64,000 nucleotides of DNA from Marthasterias glacialis (Eukaryota > Echinodermata > Asteroidea > Forcipulatida > Asteriidae): assembly GCA_911728455.2 (NCBI GenBank), contig OU452235.1, forward strand, positions 12,696,634-12,760,633, in the 5' to 3' direction. Below the pieces are notes generated by a model. That model had not been told where the DNA came from, searched no databases, and worked only from the letters and a program-made list of their open reading frames with translations. A program made the position numbers and the translations under genes. Positions 20,901 through 32,800 of this stretch are shown here, one piece after another. The stretch's first letter is position 1. Each line of letters starts with the position of its first letter.

Positions 20901-23900
20901 AAATTCATCTTCTGATGCATCAACAATTCCTGCACATGCCAAGGACAAATGGTTGACAACTGATGTCGCTCCTGTTTCTTCATCCTCTTGGCGTCTGACA
21001 TATTTCTTCAACAGGTTTGTATGATAAGTTTTCTCCCTTTCTCGAACTTTCACCTTGTAGTCGTGTTTGGCTATTTTCTGTGTTACCTTGAAAGGCCCTT
21101 GCCATTGCATGAGTAGCTTGTTTTGGTTTGTCGGAAGGAGAATTAAGACTTCATCACCAATTTCAAACTTTCTGTCTCGACTTCTGACGTCATAGTATTT
21201 GCGATAGCGTTTAGAGGCTTTACTCAACTCCTCTCTAGCCATGGTACATGTAGCTTCCATTCGTTCTCTTAGGTCGATTACATATTGATAAGTTGTCTTT
21301 ACCTCTTCGTCTTCATCTGGGTCCGCCGTCCAAAGGTCTCTCAATATGGCCATTGGTCCTCTAAGTGTGCGCCCATATATGAGTTCAAATGGTGAAAACC
21401 CCGTGCTCTCTTGAGGAACCTCTCTATAAGCGAAGAGTAAAGCTGGTAGGTACCTGTCCCAATCTTTTGGACGCTCGCTGCACATTCGTCGGAGCATTCG
21501 TTTGATGGTGCCATTAAACCTTTCTACTAGCCCGTTACACATGGGGTGATAGGGTGTGGTGGTTATCTGTTTCATCATAAGGAGTCGTCCCACTTCCTTC
21601 ATTAGGTTAGAAGTAAATTGAGTCCCCATATCGGACAAAATCTCCTCGGGTACTCCTATACGAGAAAACATCTGAAGTAGTGCCTCAGCTACTCTCTCTG
21701 TTTCGATCTTCTGAAGAGGAAGGGCTTCTGGGTAGCGTGTTGCATAGTCTACCAAAGTAATAATGTATCTGTTCCCTCGGTCCGTTATTGGCGTTATTGG
21801 ACCAACCAAATCCACAGCCACTCTCCTGAAAGGGGTGTCGATCAGAGGCATCTGACCTAGAGGTGCTCTGACGATGCTTCCTTTAGCCACCGTACGTTGA
21901 CAAGCATCACAAGATACACAATATCTGTTAGCGTCACTGTATACACCTGGCCAATAAAACTTGGATAAGACACGGTCAGCAGTACGTTTAGAGCCCAAGT
22001 GTCCTGCCATTGGAGAGTCATGAGCAATTTGAAGGACATAATCTCTGAATTGATTGGGGACAACTAGTTGTTTGAATGTGCGACCTCGGTCAATCTTTGG
22101 GGAGGTAAACTCCCGATACAACAAACCATTCTTGACTTTGAATGTTATCTCATTGTCTTTCCCTGACAACTTAACTTTCCCTTCACCAGCCAACTTCCAC
22201 GACCTTTGAAGAGTCTCGTCCTTCTTCTGGGCCTCTTTTAGTTCCTCTCGGGATGCTGGTACCTCAAAATTGCCCGCGGTGTTTGTCTTCAGCCCTTTGA
22301 ATGACTTCTCCTTTACCAACTTCTGTCCTCTTGTCTCTACTGCCTGAGCTTCAAATACCTCTACGTCCGCTGTACCAGCATCAAGCCCCTTGAACTTCTC
22401 CGGAATGAACCCATCTCTTTTAGTGAAGTCTTTCTCGTGTGAATCATCAGGGGCGTGAGCCGGTCTCGCTCCATCAATATTCCCGATGACGACATCATAT
22501 ACTGGATTTTTCATGCACAATGCTTTGACAGTACCAGAAAAATATGGTGTACAAAGGTCAACTTCAGCTACAGGATATCTACGTACAGTCCCGTCCATTA
22601 AAATGCACCCCTCGGTGATTCCTAATAACTGTGACTGTTTAACTAGACTGCGCTTAACTACAACGGTGCTGCATCCAGTGTCACGCATGACTCTGACTGA
22701 CGTCTTACCTATGTATCCCTCGGTAACTGGCATACTAATGGCCTCTGTGCACGCGGCACTAACTATAGGCAACTTATGCCCGCACTTTAATGTAACATCT
22801 CTGCCTACATATTCCTGGCAATTACATAATCCTTCTACCATGGGTAGGCATGCTGCAGCAGTTTCTTTTACTCTAACTTCTGAATCCTTTTCGAGCTCAG
22901 ATCTAACGGAGTTGCTATCTACAACTAAGCTAGCCCCCTTATTGTTAAATTTCGGTGGGCCCTGTTGACCCCTCTGTCTACGCTTACGACAATCTCTAGC
23001 AATGTGTCCATATCCACTACACTCAAAACATCTACGTTCAAATCTAAGCTTATCTATCTTTTCCTTGCTTAGCTTCGGAGTAACACTTCCACTTGCGTTC
23101 GGTACATTAGACGGCTTAGGTTTAATGTCTCTACTAGTACTACTACTAGACTTGGTATTCTCAACGAAGTACCGCTGGGTGTGGGCTTCAGAATACCGAT
23201 CTGCTAATGTAGTTAAATCATTTAAACTCGTAGTTTTTCTTTCCTTAAGAAAGAGAGCTAACTCTTTACTACAAATCTTCAAAATCTGCTCACGAACCAT
23301 CATCTCAAATAAACCTTCATATGTAGTAGCTACTTCACCTATCTCAATCCATCTCTTAAAATAACCTGATATTCTATCTGCAAACTGGGTATAGGTCTCA
23401 GCATATTCCAGCCTTGCTGACCTGAATTTAATTCTAAACCCTTCTTCACTGAGAAGATATCTAAGCAACAATGCTTTTTTAACCTCCTTATAATCCTGAG
23501 CTTTACTCGTAGGCATGCGGGAGTATACTTCTAATGCCCTACCAGTAAGTAATGCACTAAGCGAAGTTGCCCAGTTTTCTTCGGGCCACTCCATGGCTGT
23601 AGCAAACCGCTCAAAACGTTTGAGATACGCATCTAACTCATCCCTACCATCATTAAAAGACGGGAGCCTAGGCAGCTTTGCACGCGTAGGCTGTGTATAG
23701 AATGAAGTGTTCGCAGTTGTTGAATTTGCATTTTCGTGTTGCAGCTCTGCTTGTTTTAGCTCATATTCTTTCATAAGTTTCTCGTGCTCTCTGCGACTAT
23801 GGCGCTCTTCGCGTTCGCGTTCAACTTGTAGCTGTTCGTGCTCTAGCTGCATACGCTCGCGTTCCTTAGCAAATTTCATTAATTCACCGCCTTCAAGATC

Positions 23901-26391
23901 CAATTCTCTGCCCATCTTCAAAAGGTTTTCAAATTCCATTTTGGTTAGCGCTCCGGCTACGGAATAGCAGAGTAATACGCAGAAAGTGAATGCCTTGATC
24001 TTACTCATGAAACAACCTCAAACAAAGCATTCATACGCAGTTGAATTTAAATAACTCGTACTGACGCAGGCACATCCTCATGGTCACGATTGATTACGCT
24101 TAAGCTTGTATGATGCAACTAAAAATCTCAGTTCCTACATGGATTTACGAGTTCAACTTACAACCTCATCTTTTCCAATTATGCTCTTTACAATAATTAG
24201 CACGCATCATCAGCAGAGAAGGTGAGTGTGTCAAATCTGGCTATCTTAGTAACTAGCAGTATCAATTCGGAACAATTTCAAATAAAAACCTCAAGGTGAT
24301 TTTCCTTGTTTTTCTTTTGGCTTTTACATAGCTCCCGGACAAGCCCCCATTGTCACAGCGCCGGGTTCTCCCAAGGCAACAATAAAATCCAGACAATAAT
24401 GGTTCCTTCCTTTGACACCACAGAGTTACAAATAGACGTATAGGTTTAGCCGTGAATGCTTTTTACGCTAAACTATTTATTTACACTATTTACACTGAAC
24501 ATATTCAATAAAGAAAATAGGTATACATTACTAAATTATTACGGATGTAATGTTCTGATTTGCTTGGTGCAACGACCAAGTTTCAAAAGTTCAAATTCTC
24601 GGTGGTTACTGTATCCTTGGCCAATAACTACTATGTCTAACACGCTGCAAGGTCATTCCTCATTAGAGTCTCTCCTCTTCAGCCGGGTGTTGCGGACTTG
24701 CGGTGTGTCTTTAGCACCCACCTCCACTGAACCCCCTCAAGGCAGCATTGCCACCGTCTCTTAGCTCCAATACTGGGAGCCCTGAAATATTATTCAAAAT
24801 ACTCATAAATATTACAGGTTCGGCTGAGTTACATTTCCTCACTTATTGTAATGAAAATAGTTAGGACCAGCTGTCCGTAACAGAAACTTTCTTGCACTTT
24901 TACACCGAAAAACTAATAAGCTGGTTCAAAAACCGGCACTCTTTAAAGGTTTCTTTCCTCCAGTGTTTATCTCAAACTAAATCATTCTAATGTTCTTTAT
25001 ACAACGAAAACAATGGAAAATACAATAAATTAATAACTTACAGTTTCGGCGAGATTTCACAACTTAAAACTGGCTCCCCTTAAAAGTGTATATAGCAGGT
25101 TTCTTCGGTTAACTGTTAGTTGTCAACTTGGTTGCCTCGATAAAATTAACCTAAAGGCTGTTAATTTGATTATCAGCTATCGCTGAACTCAGTGGCTATC
25201 GCCAAACGTTTATCCACACTTATTTGATTCTCGGCTAACGCCAATCTGATGCTACCGCACCCTCGAGATGCTGGACGGATCTGACCCAAAACATTCCAAT
25301 CCTCATACGGTTCCTTACGATGGGCCCATATACAAATCACTTCATTAATATGCAAGAATTTACTAATAAAAGAAACTCCGTTAAAACTTCCTTATACGGT
25401 ATATGACGTAGGGCAACGCCCCAAATACTACGTTTCTTCTACGTTTCATACTTAACTAAATATTAACATAAAAATCAGAGCCCTCTTGTGACACCAGGTC
25501 TAGCGAACACCCACAAACAAATTGCTAAATCATAAATGCATGTATTTACATAGTATTTATATATTTATATATCCCCAATGTTCAAAAACAAAATAACTAA
25601 ACTTATTTATTTTAATAGTATACATGTATAACTTTGATTTGCTCCTTGCTCTATCATGAATGACCATGGTTACCATGATATGGTCCGGGCTGGGGCGGCA
25701 TCTACCACCAGACGTTAGGCAAGACTAGACAAGATGTGGGGATCCCAACCTAACCCTTCAAATTTTGACATTGACTCACCAGCCCCCACGCATGCGCACA
25801 AGATCTGATGCAAAGAGGCCTGCAAAGGTCTAAAATCAGAAGAAGACCTGCAAGTGCTTGTATTTTTAGTAAGAAATGCCTACCAAAGTGGAGACCCTCC
25901 AGTACCAAATAGAGTACAAGATACTGAGTTCATGCATGCATGGAGGTAGAAAGGTGTAGAAATAGGCCTAAGTAACATGTAATACATGTATTTCTACCTC
26001 CATGGATGGTTCATGATGATGATTTGCATGATTTGATTTGCAAACAAAACCTCGACAGTTGAGTTTTCGAATGTTTTATTGTGTTTTGGGGTTGTAAATT
26101 TCAACCATGAAGATGATGAAATTCAGATTCCTACTGTTGCTGATGCTGATACTTTGCTTACCCAGCTCCGTGAACTACAACACATGGTCTGTATTGTTGG
26201 TGTCCACCACCAGCGGCGGAATCTCCATGGTGTGCCGTTGTCGATGTTGTCGTCTGCTGTTGTGATCGTAGAAAATCTGCAATTTTCCTGATTTCGTCAA
26301 GTTTTTCCGTTTCCAATTGGTCTTTCACAGTGACAGCACTCCCGCCAAGTTTTACAATACATTCCACTTGAAACTGGGAAAACGTGCTCAT
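14904..26391 (-). CDS. IPK: Isopentenyl phosphate kinase (amino acid kinase fold)
   Basis: IPK phosphorylates isopentenyl phosphate to isopentenyl diphosphate with ATP, the last step of the alternative (archaeal-type) mevalonate route, in the cytosol. Exons on the minus strand: 26162-26391, 17404-17527, 16931-16990, 16339-16500, 14904-15251; together 924 bp, 307 residues, all junctions in phase. Seen: IVKLGGSAVT with Lys14; VVVHGAG joined across intron 1 to SFGHFHAKEYG with the IPK-type His81; 'NEQGINAVGLS'; LPVLHGD (171-173); 'TILSGD'; FLADVDGVYD; and DVTGGIRKK (248-256). The His after GSFG favours IPK over glutamate 5-kinase or aspartokinase. The ATG at 26389-26391 is the first in frame; an upstream TTG is unlikely to be used. 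Intron 1 is about 8.6 kb because of a retrotransposon in the same orientation; without it, it would be about 1.2 kb. IPK is missing from vertebrates but known in scattered invertebrates. Confidence 0.93.
15346..15705. repeat. TTAA-flanked MITE, copy 2 (intact ends)
   Basis: It is bounded by TTAA on both sides. The left end reads TTAAAGCCCCAGCTCA, and the right end is the inverse of TTAAAGCCCAAGCTCAACAT. It contains the core CTCAGTGAGACGAAAACTCT and 'GCTGACATTTTCACAGG'. TTAA borders are typical of piggyBac-type elements. It sits in the last IPK intron. Confidence 0.75.
17795..17917. repeat. Inverted-repeat hairpin (about 55-bp arms)
   Basis: ATCTTGAAATTT on the left pairs with AAATTTCAAGAT on the right. 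The arms continue through TTTGGTGATCACAC and GACCTCTCA(A)GGGG with few mismatches. It lies in IPK intron 1, a little before the retrotransposon. Confidence 0.65.
17983..18071. repeat. Small inverted-repeat element next to the retrotransposon
   Basis: GGCACTGTACT at the left and AGTACAGTGCC at the right are exact inverses, and GATTTTGAC/GTCAAAATC pair further in. The LTR retrotransposon inserted only a few bases beyond the right end. Confidence 0.6.
18082..19224 (-). repeat. 3' LTR of the Gmr1-like element
   Basis: This is the 1,143-bp direct repeat partner of 24351-25493. On the minus strand it contains a TATA-like TATATA (18,820-18,825) and AATAAA (18,207-18,212), the latter about 125 bases before the LTR end. 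Short open frames inside it (18187-18495 and 18904-19086) occur identically in the other LTR and are not genes. Confidence 0.95.
19225..19240 (-). other. Putative polypurine tract
   Basis: Directly before the 3' LTR the minus strand reads GAGAATGGAGTGG, rich in purines, in the position expected for the plus-strand primer. Confidence 0.5.
19433..24008 (-). CDS. Retrotransposon Gag-Pol polyprotein (Gmr1-like), frame break before RNase H
   Basis: One frame runs from the ATG at 24006-24008 for 1,453 codons; the RNase H part continues in another frame to 19,433. Domains in order: Gag with a charged coiled-coil region (about 25-95) and capsid-like part (110-285); a CCHC knuckle at 327-340 (CFECSGYGHIARDC); protease with DTG at 443-445; integrase with an HHCC region (663-703), catalytic D733, D793 and E829 (35 residues between the last two), and a GPF module near 971; then RT from about 1090 with D1193 and YIDD at 1253-1256. 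RNase H motifs (ERECLALVWAIEKF, 'ETDHTPL') follow in the new frame. The break falls at a run of seven A on the coding strand (19715-19721). One base too many there explains it, so this copy may be defective, or the base may be a homopolymer sequencing error. Confidence 0.92.
24333..24349 (-). other. Primer binding site
   Basis: One base after the 5' LTR the minus strand reads TGGGGGCTTGTCCGGGA. It begins with TGG, as expected for pairing with a tRNA 3' CCA end. It differs at one position from the tRNA-Pro type primer site used by some retroviruses, so a proline tRNA is the likely primer. Confidence 0.7.
24351..25493 (-). repeat. 5' LTR of the Gmr1-like element
   Basis: This is the 1,143-bp repeat partner of 18082-19224, offset by 6,269 bases. 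As the 5' LTR of a minus-strand element it carries the promoter; the TATA-like TATATA is at about 25,089-25,094. It ends at the CCAGG target duplication. Confidence 0.95.
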
Positions 26392-26880
26392 TGTATTTGC
26401 TGATTTTTTTATGCTCAAAGTTGGACTCTCGAACTGGAAGTCTTACGTTCTTGATTGATTACTGTGTGATTGATTTTAAGAGTTAGTTGAACTCTTGAGG
26501 GCGCTGTCTAAAAGCTGAACTAAAACCACAGACAAAGGTTCTGCGTCTGTGACTAAAAGTAAAACAGCTGAAAAGAGCTAGAGCTGGTTGAACGCACAAA
26601 ATTGTTATTGTTCGAAAGAATGCAGAACAGACCGATTGTGGTTTTGTGTGACTTTTGCTTTGCATGAATTTGATGGACTGGAGTTTCTCCTTGCCCAAGG
26701 ACCTTGGTTGTTCACCTTTGTTTCGCCGGCAGTTAGTTGCAACTCGTTAAAAATAAAATTGACATTCATTGAATATTGTATCGTATCGCTATCGGACATA
26801 AATCACACGACGAACAACTGCACCACCCACACAAGGAAGGAAGTGTATCGCATGCAGTCTACCCAACAATAAAGATAAGC
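26392..26880. promoter_or_regulatory. Shared head-to-head promoter region of IPK and RNase T2
   Basis: The start codons of the IPK gene (minus) and the RNase T2 gene (plus) face away from each other across 489 bases. No clear TATA box is visible on either side. The region must hold both 5' UTRs and both promoters unless undetected non-coding exons exist. Confidence 0.5.
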
Positions 26881-29800
26881 ATGGCTGCAACTTCTCCTGT
26901 GAAGTGGACAGTTCTCCTGGTCGTTTTGTCTTCATTAGTTGCCCTCAGTATTTCCAAACCAACAAAATGTGTGGGGTAAGTCACAAGCTGACAAGAACTT
27001 GGATTTCATGACGTGTATTGTTTTGGGGCCTGTGCTGTAGTGTAGAACAGTTTGATGTTTATTTTACTAAATATAGTAAAATATACATTCTATTTTTGTG
27101 GTTTTGAGTGACAGGGAAGATATTCCTTTCATATGTAATAAAAACAAGCTGTCATGGCTATACCAACAATACGGAATCTTTCAGTCATTCCATGTTATTT
27201 GTTTTTACTGTAAAGTAAAGCCCCAGCTCAACATTGAAATGGTAAGAAGAAAAACACACATGTAAAATGTTCACAGATTTATACATGTACCTTCGTAACC
27301 TTGTGGTATAAAGATAATGATGGTAGAAAACTTTCCTTGAAACATTTCTGCCGGAAGTGTTATTGTTTTTAAATAATAAATGAAATAAGATCCAAAATTA
27401 GGATTCATCTCTGTGAGACGAAAACTCTGCCTATCCTGCCTATATAGGACTGCGTACAAAACAACGAAATGAGCTGACATTTTCACCTGTACTAGGATGG
27501 TTTTATTACAAATGTTGTGATTTGTGCAAAAAATGGCCAAGGGGCTTTTTTTAATGATATTTGTTGAGCTTGATCTGTTGATCTGCGTGATCAGTCGATT
27601 GATTCTGGAAGGATATCTTGGACTAATAATTATCATGGAAAAAAATCCTCCAGTTTTGAATTTAAAGAAAAAGTGTTTGACTGGTGGTACTGGGATCGAC
27701 CGATAAAGCATCATGATCAACGGATCGCCTAACATAGCAATTTAAGAAAAGCGCTTTTGAAATTAGTCATATTTTGAAAGTGTATTTTCGCCGGTCTTTT
27801 TATCGAAAGATCATATTTTCCAGTGATACGGTGTTGTATAACATGAACAGATATTCATTTCTTTTGATGTTTTGTTACCCGGCTCTTCTTAAGGCCATGT
27901 CACACAAGGCAACTTACAGGCAACCAGTTCCAGGCAATCTCCAATAAGAAAAATTCATTCACATTTCGTTTTGCTCATTATTTTCTTGGGAATAGTAAGT
28001 TACATGTACAGGTAGAAGAATGACGATTGTGCTACTGAAGTGTTCCTTGTGCATGCAGTGCAGTTGGTTGCCTCCAAGTTGCCGGAAAAAATTGCCCAGT
28101 GTGACATTGCCTTATAGCTCGAAACAGATTCTAAATCTAAATTTACATACATTTGTACAATGTAGGCCTACATTGATAATGCATGAGAGAGAATTAATTT
28201 TTTGTTATAATGTGCAAAGTACGAATTATCATGATTATAACCACAAAGGCTTGACTTTTGTTCACCCTTAACAAAAGTATTTGTGTGAATGCTTTCCTTA
28301 AAAAGCTAGTATTAGGCTACTTGTTAGTAATTCATTTGTATACATGTTGAAGGACATGAAGCAATATTGTGGCATGGTTGGTTTTGATTGGGTGGCATCT
28401 CCTTTTTAACCCTTGAAGGAAGGTGATACATGTAAATGGGTCTCATCATGTACATGTACATATAGCTCTGCATGTACATGTACCTGCTGTTAAAAATCAT
28501 GCTATTGAAACGCTCATGGGGATGTGATATTGTAAAGCACTAAGCTACATAAGAACGGTGTATTTGTTGTTGGGCATATCTTTGCTCCTCTTCCACCTGA
28601 AGGACCATGGTTCGAATCCCACCGGGGGCACTACATGTACATGTACAATGGATTGGGTTTTTCAGTCCCTACCTGATTGCATATAGGTTTTCTGTGAAAT
28701 ATTTTTCTGGGGTTTTCCTCCCACATCTAAAACGAAAACTTCCTTCCTTGTCTTCTCTCCATGGGGTTCTTGGCAAGTATAGTGATTAAATTCGCTAAAT
28801 TCTGAGAATCCTTGGCTTTACAACCAATATGTAGATGAAATATTGCTATTACGGTATGTAGGGCCCAGGGCCAACTATTTTCATGTCGGACCTTACGCTG
28901 TTTTTTATTTTGACTTGTCCTCTTAGCTGGTCAGCCATGCATTCGATGACAAGCTGATCAGATGAATGTTGTGTTTGACTAGCCACCCCCCCCCCCCCCC
29001 CCCGGCACTGCCTCAGACTCAAGTTTGACTAGCCTGAAACCTTTTGCTTTCAATTAGCACGACTAAATTGTAGCACCACACAAACACACACGAATAGTAA
29101 AAGGCGGGAACTTTTGTTCATTTTATGATGAGATTTTAACCTGTCAAACTTGAGGACATGTGTTCATGGTTGTGAATGATAGGGGCAGAGTATAATGGAT
29201 TGGTCTACAATGAGGACTTAATGTTAATTAAAATTCTTTTCTTTTGTTTTTGTTATCTTGTTTACAGTGAAACCTGCCAAGGAATCCAAGCAATCCCAGA
29301 CTGGGACTACCTTCTGTTTGTGGTCCAGTGGCCGGAAAGCTTTTGCCTCTACTATAACGTAAGTACCCTGAATGACATGGAGGCCACGGCCACTGTGGCC
29401 TCTGTTACCCCTTGATTTTACCCAAGGCGCCCCCTGTTAAAGGTCCCATGAAGTATTTTTGTTATTGGTTAAAAAATAAAGTATGCCTATTATAGTATAT
29501 ATCTTTACTTTTTTCACATTTTTTACATGCGTATTAATCACGATTTCTAAAATTAGGGGGTTGCCGTGCTCCGCCCACCCTTCCTCATTAACATAAAATC
29601 TGTGACGTAGACAGTGGAACGGCTGACCAGGGCCATGTGTGTGACAATGCATTGTTGACCACTCGGCACCAGAGCCGTCTTTGAAATGTTTGACCACAGC
29701 CTACGTCATGGATCATTGCGCAATCAAATGGCACACATTTTCGGGGTCCAATTAAAGTGTATTAACGCATAACAGACAAATCAAAATAGTCAATACTATG

Positions 29801-32800
29801 TTTTGTTAATTTCAAACCATATATTAAGCCACAAAAATGTTCCGTGACAAAAAACCTCTTCATGGGCCCTTTAAATACTCCCATATGTAGCTTATCAATA
29901 AAGTTCCAATGGCAGTAACCATGTATGATTATAGAATAAATTTAACTGTTGTAACACCAAACTTTCTCCACCATGCGAAGCTATCAATTATGTAACTTTG
30001 CTTGCATTTGTTTGTGGAAAAATGTTTTTGTGGAAAAATTAAACCTCCAAGTGCCTGACCGTTCAAAATCATCCAAGCTTTTGGTTTTGAATGGTACTAC
30101 ACATTTAATTACTGGACATGTATGCCAGTCTAGAATCAGGTGGTGAGATAGCCCTATGTCACATAATATGTGTATGTAGGACTCCTCCTCTGTGCTGTAC
30201 ACAGATACACAGGCCTCGATCTTAAGAAAAACAAGGGCAGGCCTTTGGTGGCCAAATCAGAGAAATTATACAAGGGCATGCTGGCCAAGTTGGTAGTGGC
30301 AGTGCAATTTTTCTGAAGGGCATGCTGGCCAACTCGACAGGGTATGAGGCCAATGGCCTCGGGGGCCTCGGTTAAGATCAAGGCCTGGGTACAGAGTCCT
30401 ACATGTAGATATTAGGGCCAGTTTCTGGGGCGGAACATTTTCAGAGAGTTCGTAATTCAAATCTTGCCTGTAAGAAGCTACTAATCTCACGGGATTAACA
30501 TTCCATGGCGTTGGCCGCATACATTTTTTGGCAGTGGTTTTTGGACGTTGGATATTCCTCATGAATCCAATTTTCAGGAATAAATTAATCTAAAAAGTTT
30601 CAATCAAATTTTTTTAATTTGTCTTTTTTAATATGATTTATCAGGCATCCCATAGTACTAACAGTGACCAAAAATGCATCATACCGAGTGTGGTCAGAAG
30701 CTGGACTGTTCATGGTACTTGGTAAGAAATGTTCAGTTATTTTTTAATCTTTATGTTCCATGGTAATTTTTTATATTACTCTGCCCTCCGCAAGTCTTTA
30801 TTTTCATACAAAATTTCTGTAACTGATTGACATTTAATAGATGTTTGCATCTGGGATAAAGAATATTATTTGTGTTTTACCCATACACTGATGTGTGTTT
30901 AAAGCGCTGTAACTTACTCGAGTTCTGTGAAGAAAAACAAATCCATAGGCACATTACTCGGGTGGGATTCGAACCCATGACTTTTGCCAGTTCTAGAGCA
31001 GATGTTGTACCAACTAGACCACCGAGATTGCCCGATGGCTGGAGGCCGTTTGAATCATCTAGCAGTGGGTACCTCAACCATTTAACACTGTAAAATTTGC
31101 ATTGGGGATAAAGAATATTATTTGCATTTGATTGACATTTGTTATTATCTCACGTTGTCAAGCCATGAAAATCTTTCAGACAATCTCTTTTCTGAATCCT
31201 GTGGTCAGTACGGTGTAACTGGAGTATTGAGCGTTGCTTTTGTGATGTGATAAATATGGGAGGAGATTCAATGTAGATGTACAGGCATGTGACTTTTCAG
31301 CTGAATAACTGTTAAATACTGGTTTTTTGTTTCTCAGCTGTGCCATTGGAAAAAACAAAAAACAAAAACAAAAAACAAAAAAACAGCAGTACAAAGTCAT
31401 GCTTGGTCTTGAAATTTCCCCCCTTTTTTATGACGAAGTGCAGGTGCAAACCTGGATTTAAAATGAACAGTTTCAACCAAGACTATTACATCAATAACAA
31501 TATTATTTTTTTCTTTAGGCCAACAAAGATTGGAACTGAAGGACCTGTAGACTGCAACAACACCTGGACATTTGATTTTAATAAAGTGAAGGTGAGTACA
31601 GACATAAAAGGAGGTAAACAGTATTAAAGAAACACGAATAAGGGGTGGATGCTTGGTAGAGGAATCCCCTCCTCCCTCCTCTGATTCTCCAAACGAAAAC
31701 CCCAGCAAAGGAAAAATGATTTTTAAAAGGTCTGTGTTATAGTCAAGTTCAGGACGTCTGAGACAGAGACCAGCGCCTGATTTCATAGAACAATAATAAT
31801 AATAGTAATAATAATAAGAACTAGATTCTTATAAAGCGCATTTCAAAACCAAAGGAATCATCAAAGTAACAAATGCAACTAAGACAAATAATATTGTTAT
31901 GGTTCATAAAAAACTTGGAACACGTATGTTTTGAGCTGTTTTTTTGTTAACTGTTCTACAATGGTGTGAAGCCGTAATGCATCTGAGAGAGAGCTCCTTA
32001 GCCTTGGGGCACCGAAGACAAAGGTCCTTTTTCCCTAACTCATGCAGCAGTTCTTGCAGCACACACCTTCAGAAGATTTTTTGTCGAGGATGGAAGGGTC
32101 CTGGCTGGATAACATGGGCCTATCAGCTCAGAGATGTAGCACATAAGTGAACTGCTTCAAGGCAGAAAAGTGCACTTCTGTGAAATTGTCAACCGACAAA
32201 AAGCGCTTAGCTGTAAAACTGTCCACTGACAAAAAGCACCTCTGAAATTTTCAACTGACAAAAATCACTTAGAAGTGCTTTTTGTCAGTTGACAATTTTA
32301 CATAACTGTAAAATTGTCAACTGACAAAAAGCACTCCTGTAAAATTGTCAACTGACGAAAAGAACCTCTGTGAATTTTTTAACTGACGAAAAGCACCTCT
32401 GTGAGTGAAGTTGTCAAATAACAAAAAGCACCTCTGTGAAGTTGTCAAATAACAAAAAGCGCCTCTGTGCAGTTGTCAACTGAAAAAGCACCAGTGAAAT
32501 TGTCAACAGACAAAAAGCATGCTGTGAAATTGTCAACAGACAAAAGTCTTTGATGTTGGGGCAAGGGAATGGGGGTGGCGTCACATGGTACCTCTATTTG
32601 CTCTGTAACAAAATAGCATGACCATACCATCATATCACACTCAGGATCAAATGTTAAACTAAAATGTAACTTTTTGTTTCTTCCCCGACGGTCGTTTTTT
32701 TATTGTTTTTTTTATAATTTTTTTATTACATGAACTAGGATCTTGAGACTCAGTTGGAACAAGTGTGGCCAAACTTGCTCTCAGGCAGCACATTTGACAG

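Larger units (their letters stand above)
18082..25493 (-). mobile_element. Gmr1-like Ty3/gypsy LTR retrotransposon (integrase before RT), complete
   Basis: The element is 7,412 bp with 1,143-bp LTRs at both ends, starting TGTCAC and ending GTGACA. The duplicated target CCAGG lies at 18077-18081 and 25494-25498. Everything runs on the minus strand: 5' LTR, primer binding site, gag-pol, purine-rich tract, 3' LTR. Pol has the order protease, integrase, RT, RNase H, known from the Gmr1 group of deuterostome Ty3/gypsy elements. The two LTRs have the same length and read the same wherever I compared them, so the insertion is recent. It sits in intron 1 of the IPK gene in the same orientation. Confidence 0.95.

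Noticed and set aside
30940-31035. tRNA-like sequence with A and B boxes on the minus strand
   Set aside because: The acceptor stem does not pair and it sits within a repeat flanked by a target duplication, so it is a SINE head. The same holds for the tRNA-like parts at 6,450, 8,165, 9,340, 37,290 and 46,390.
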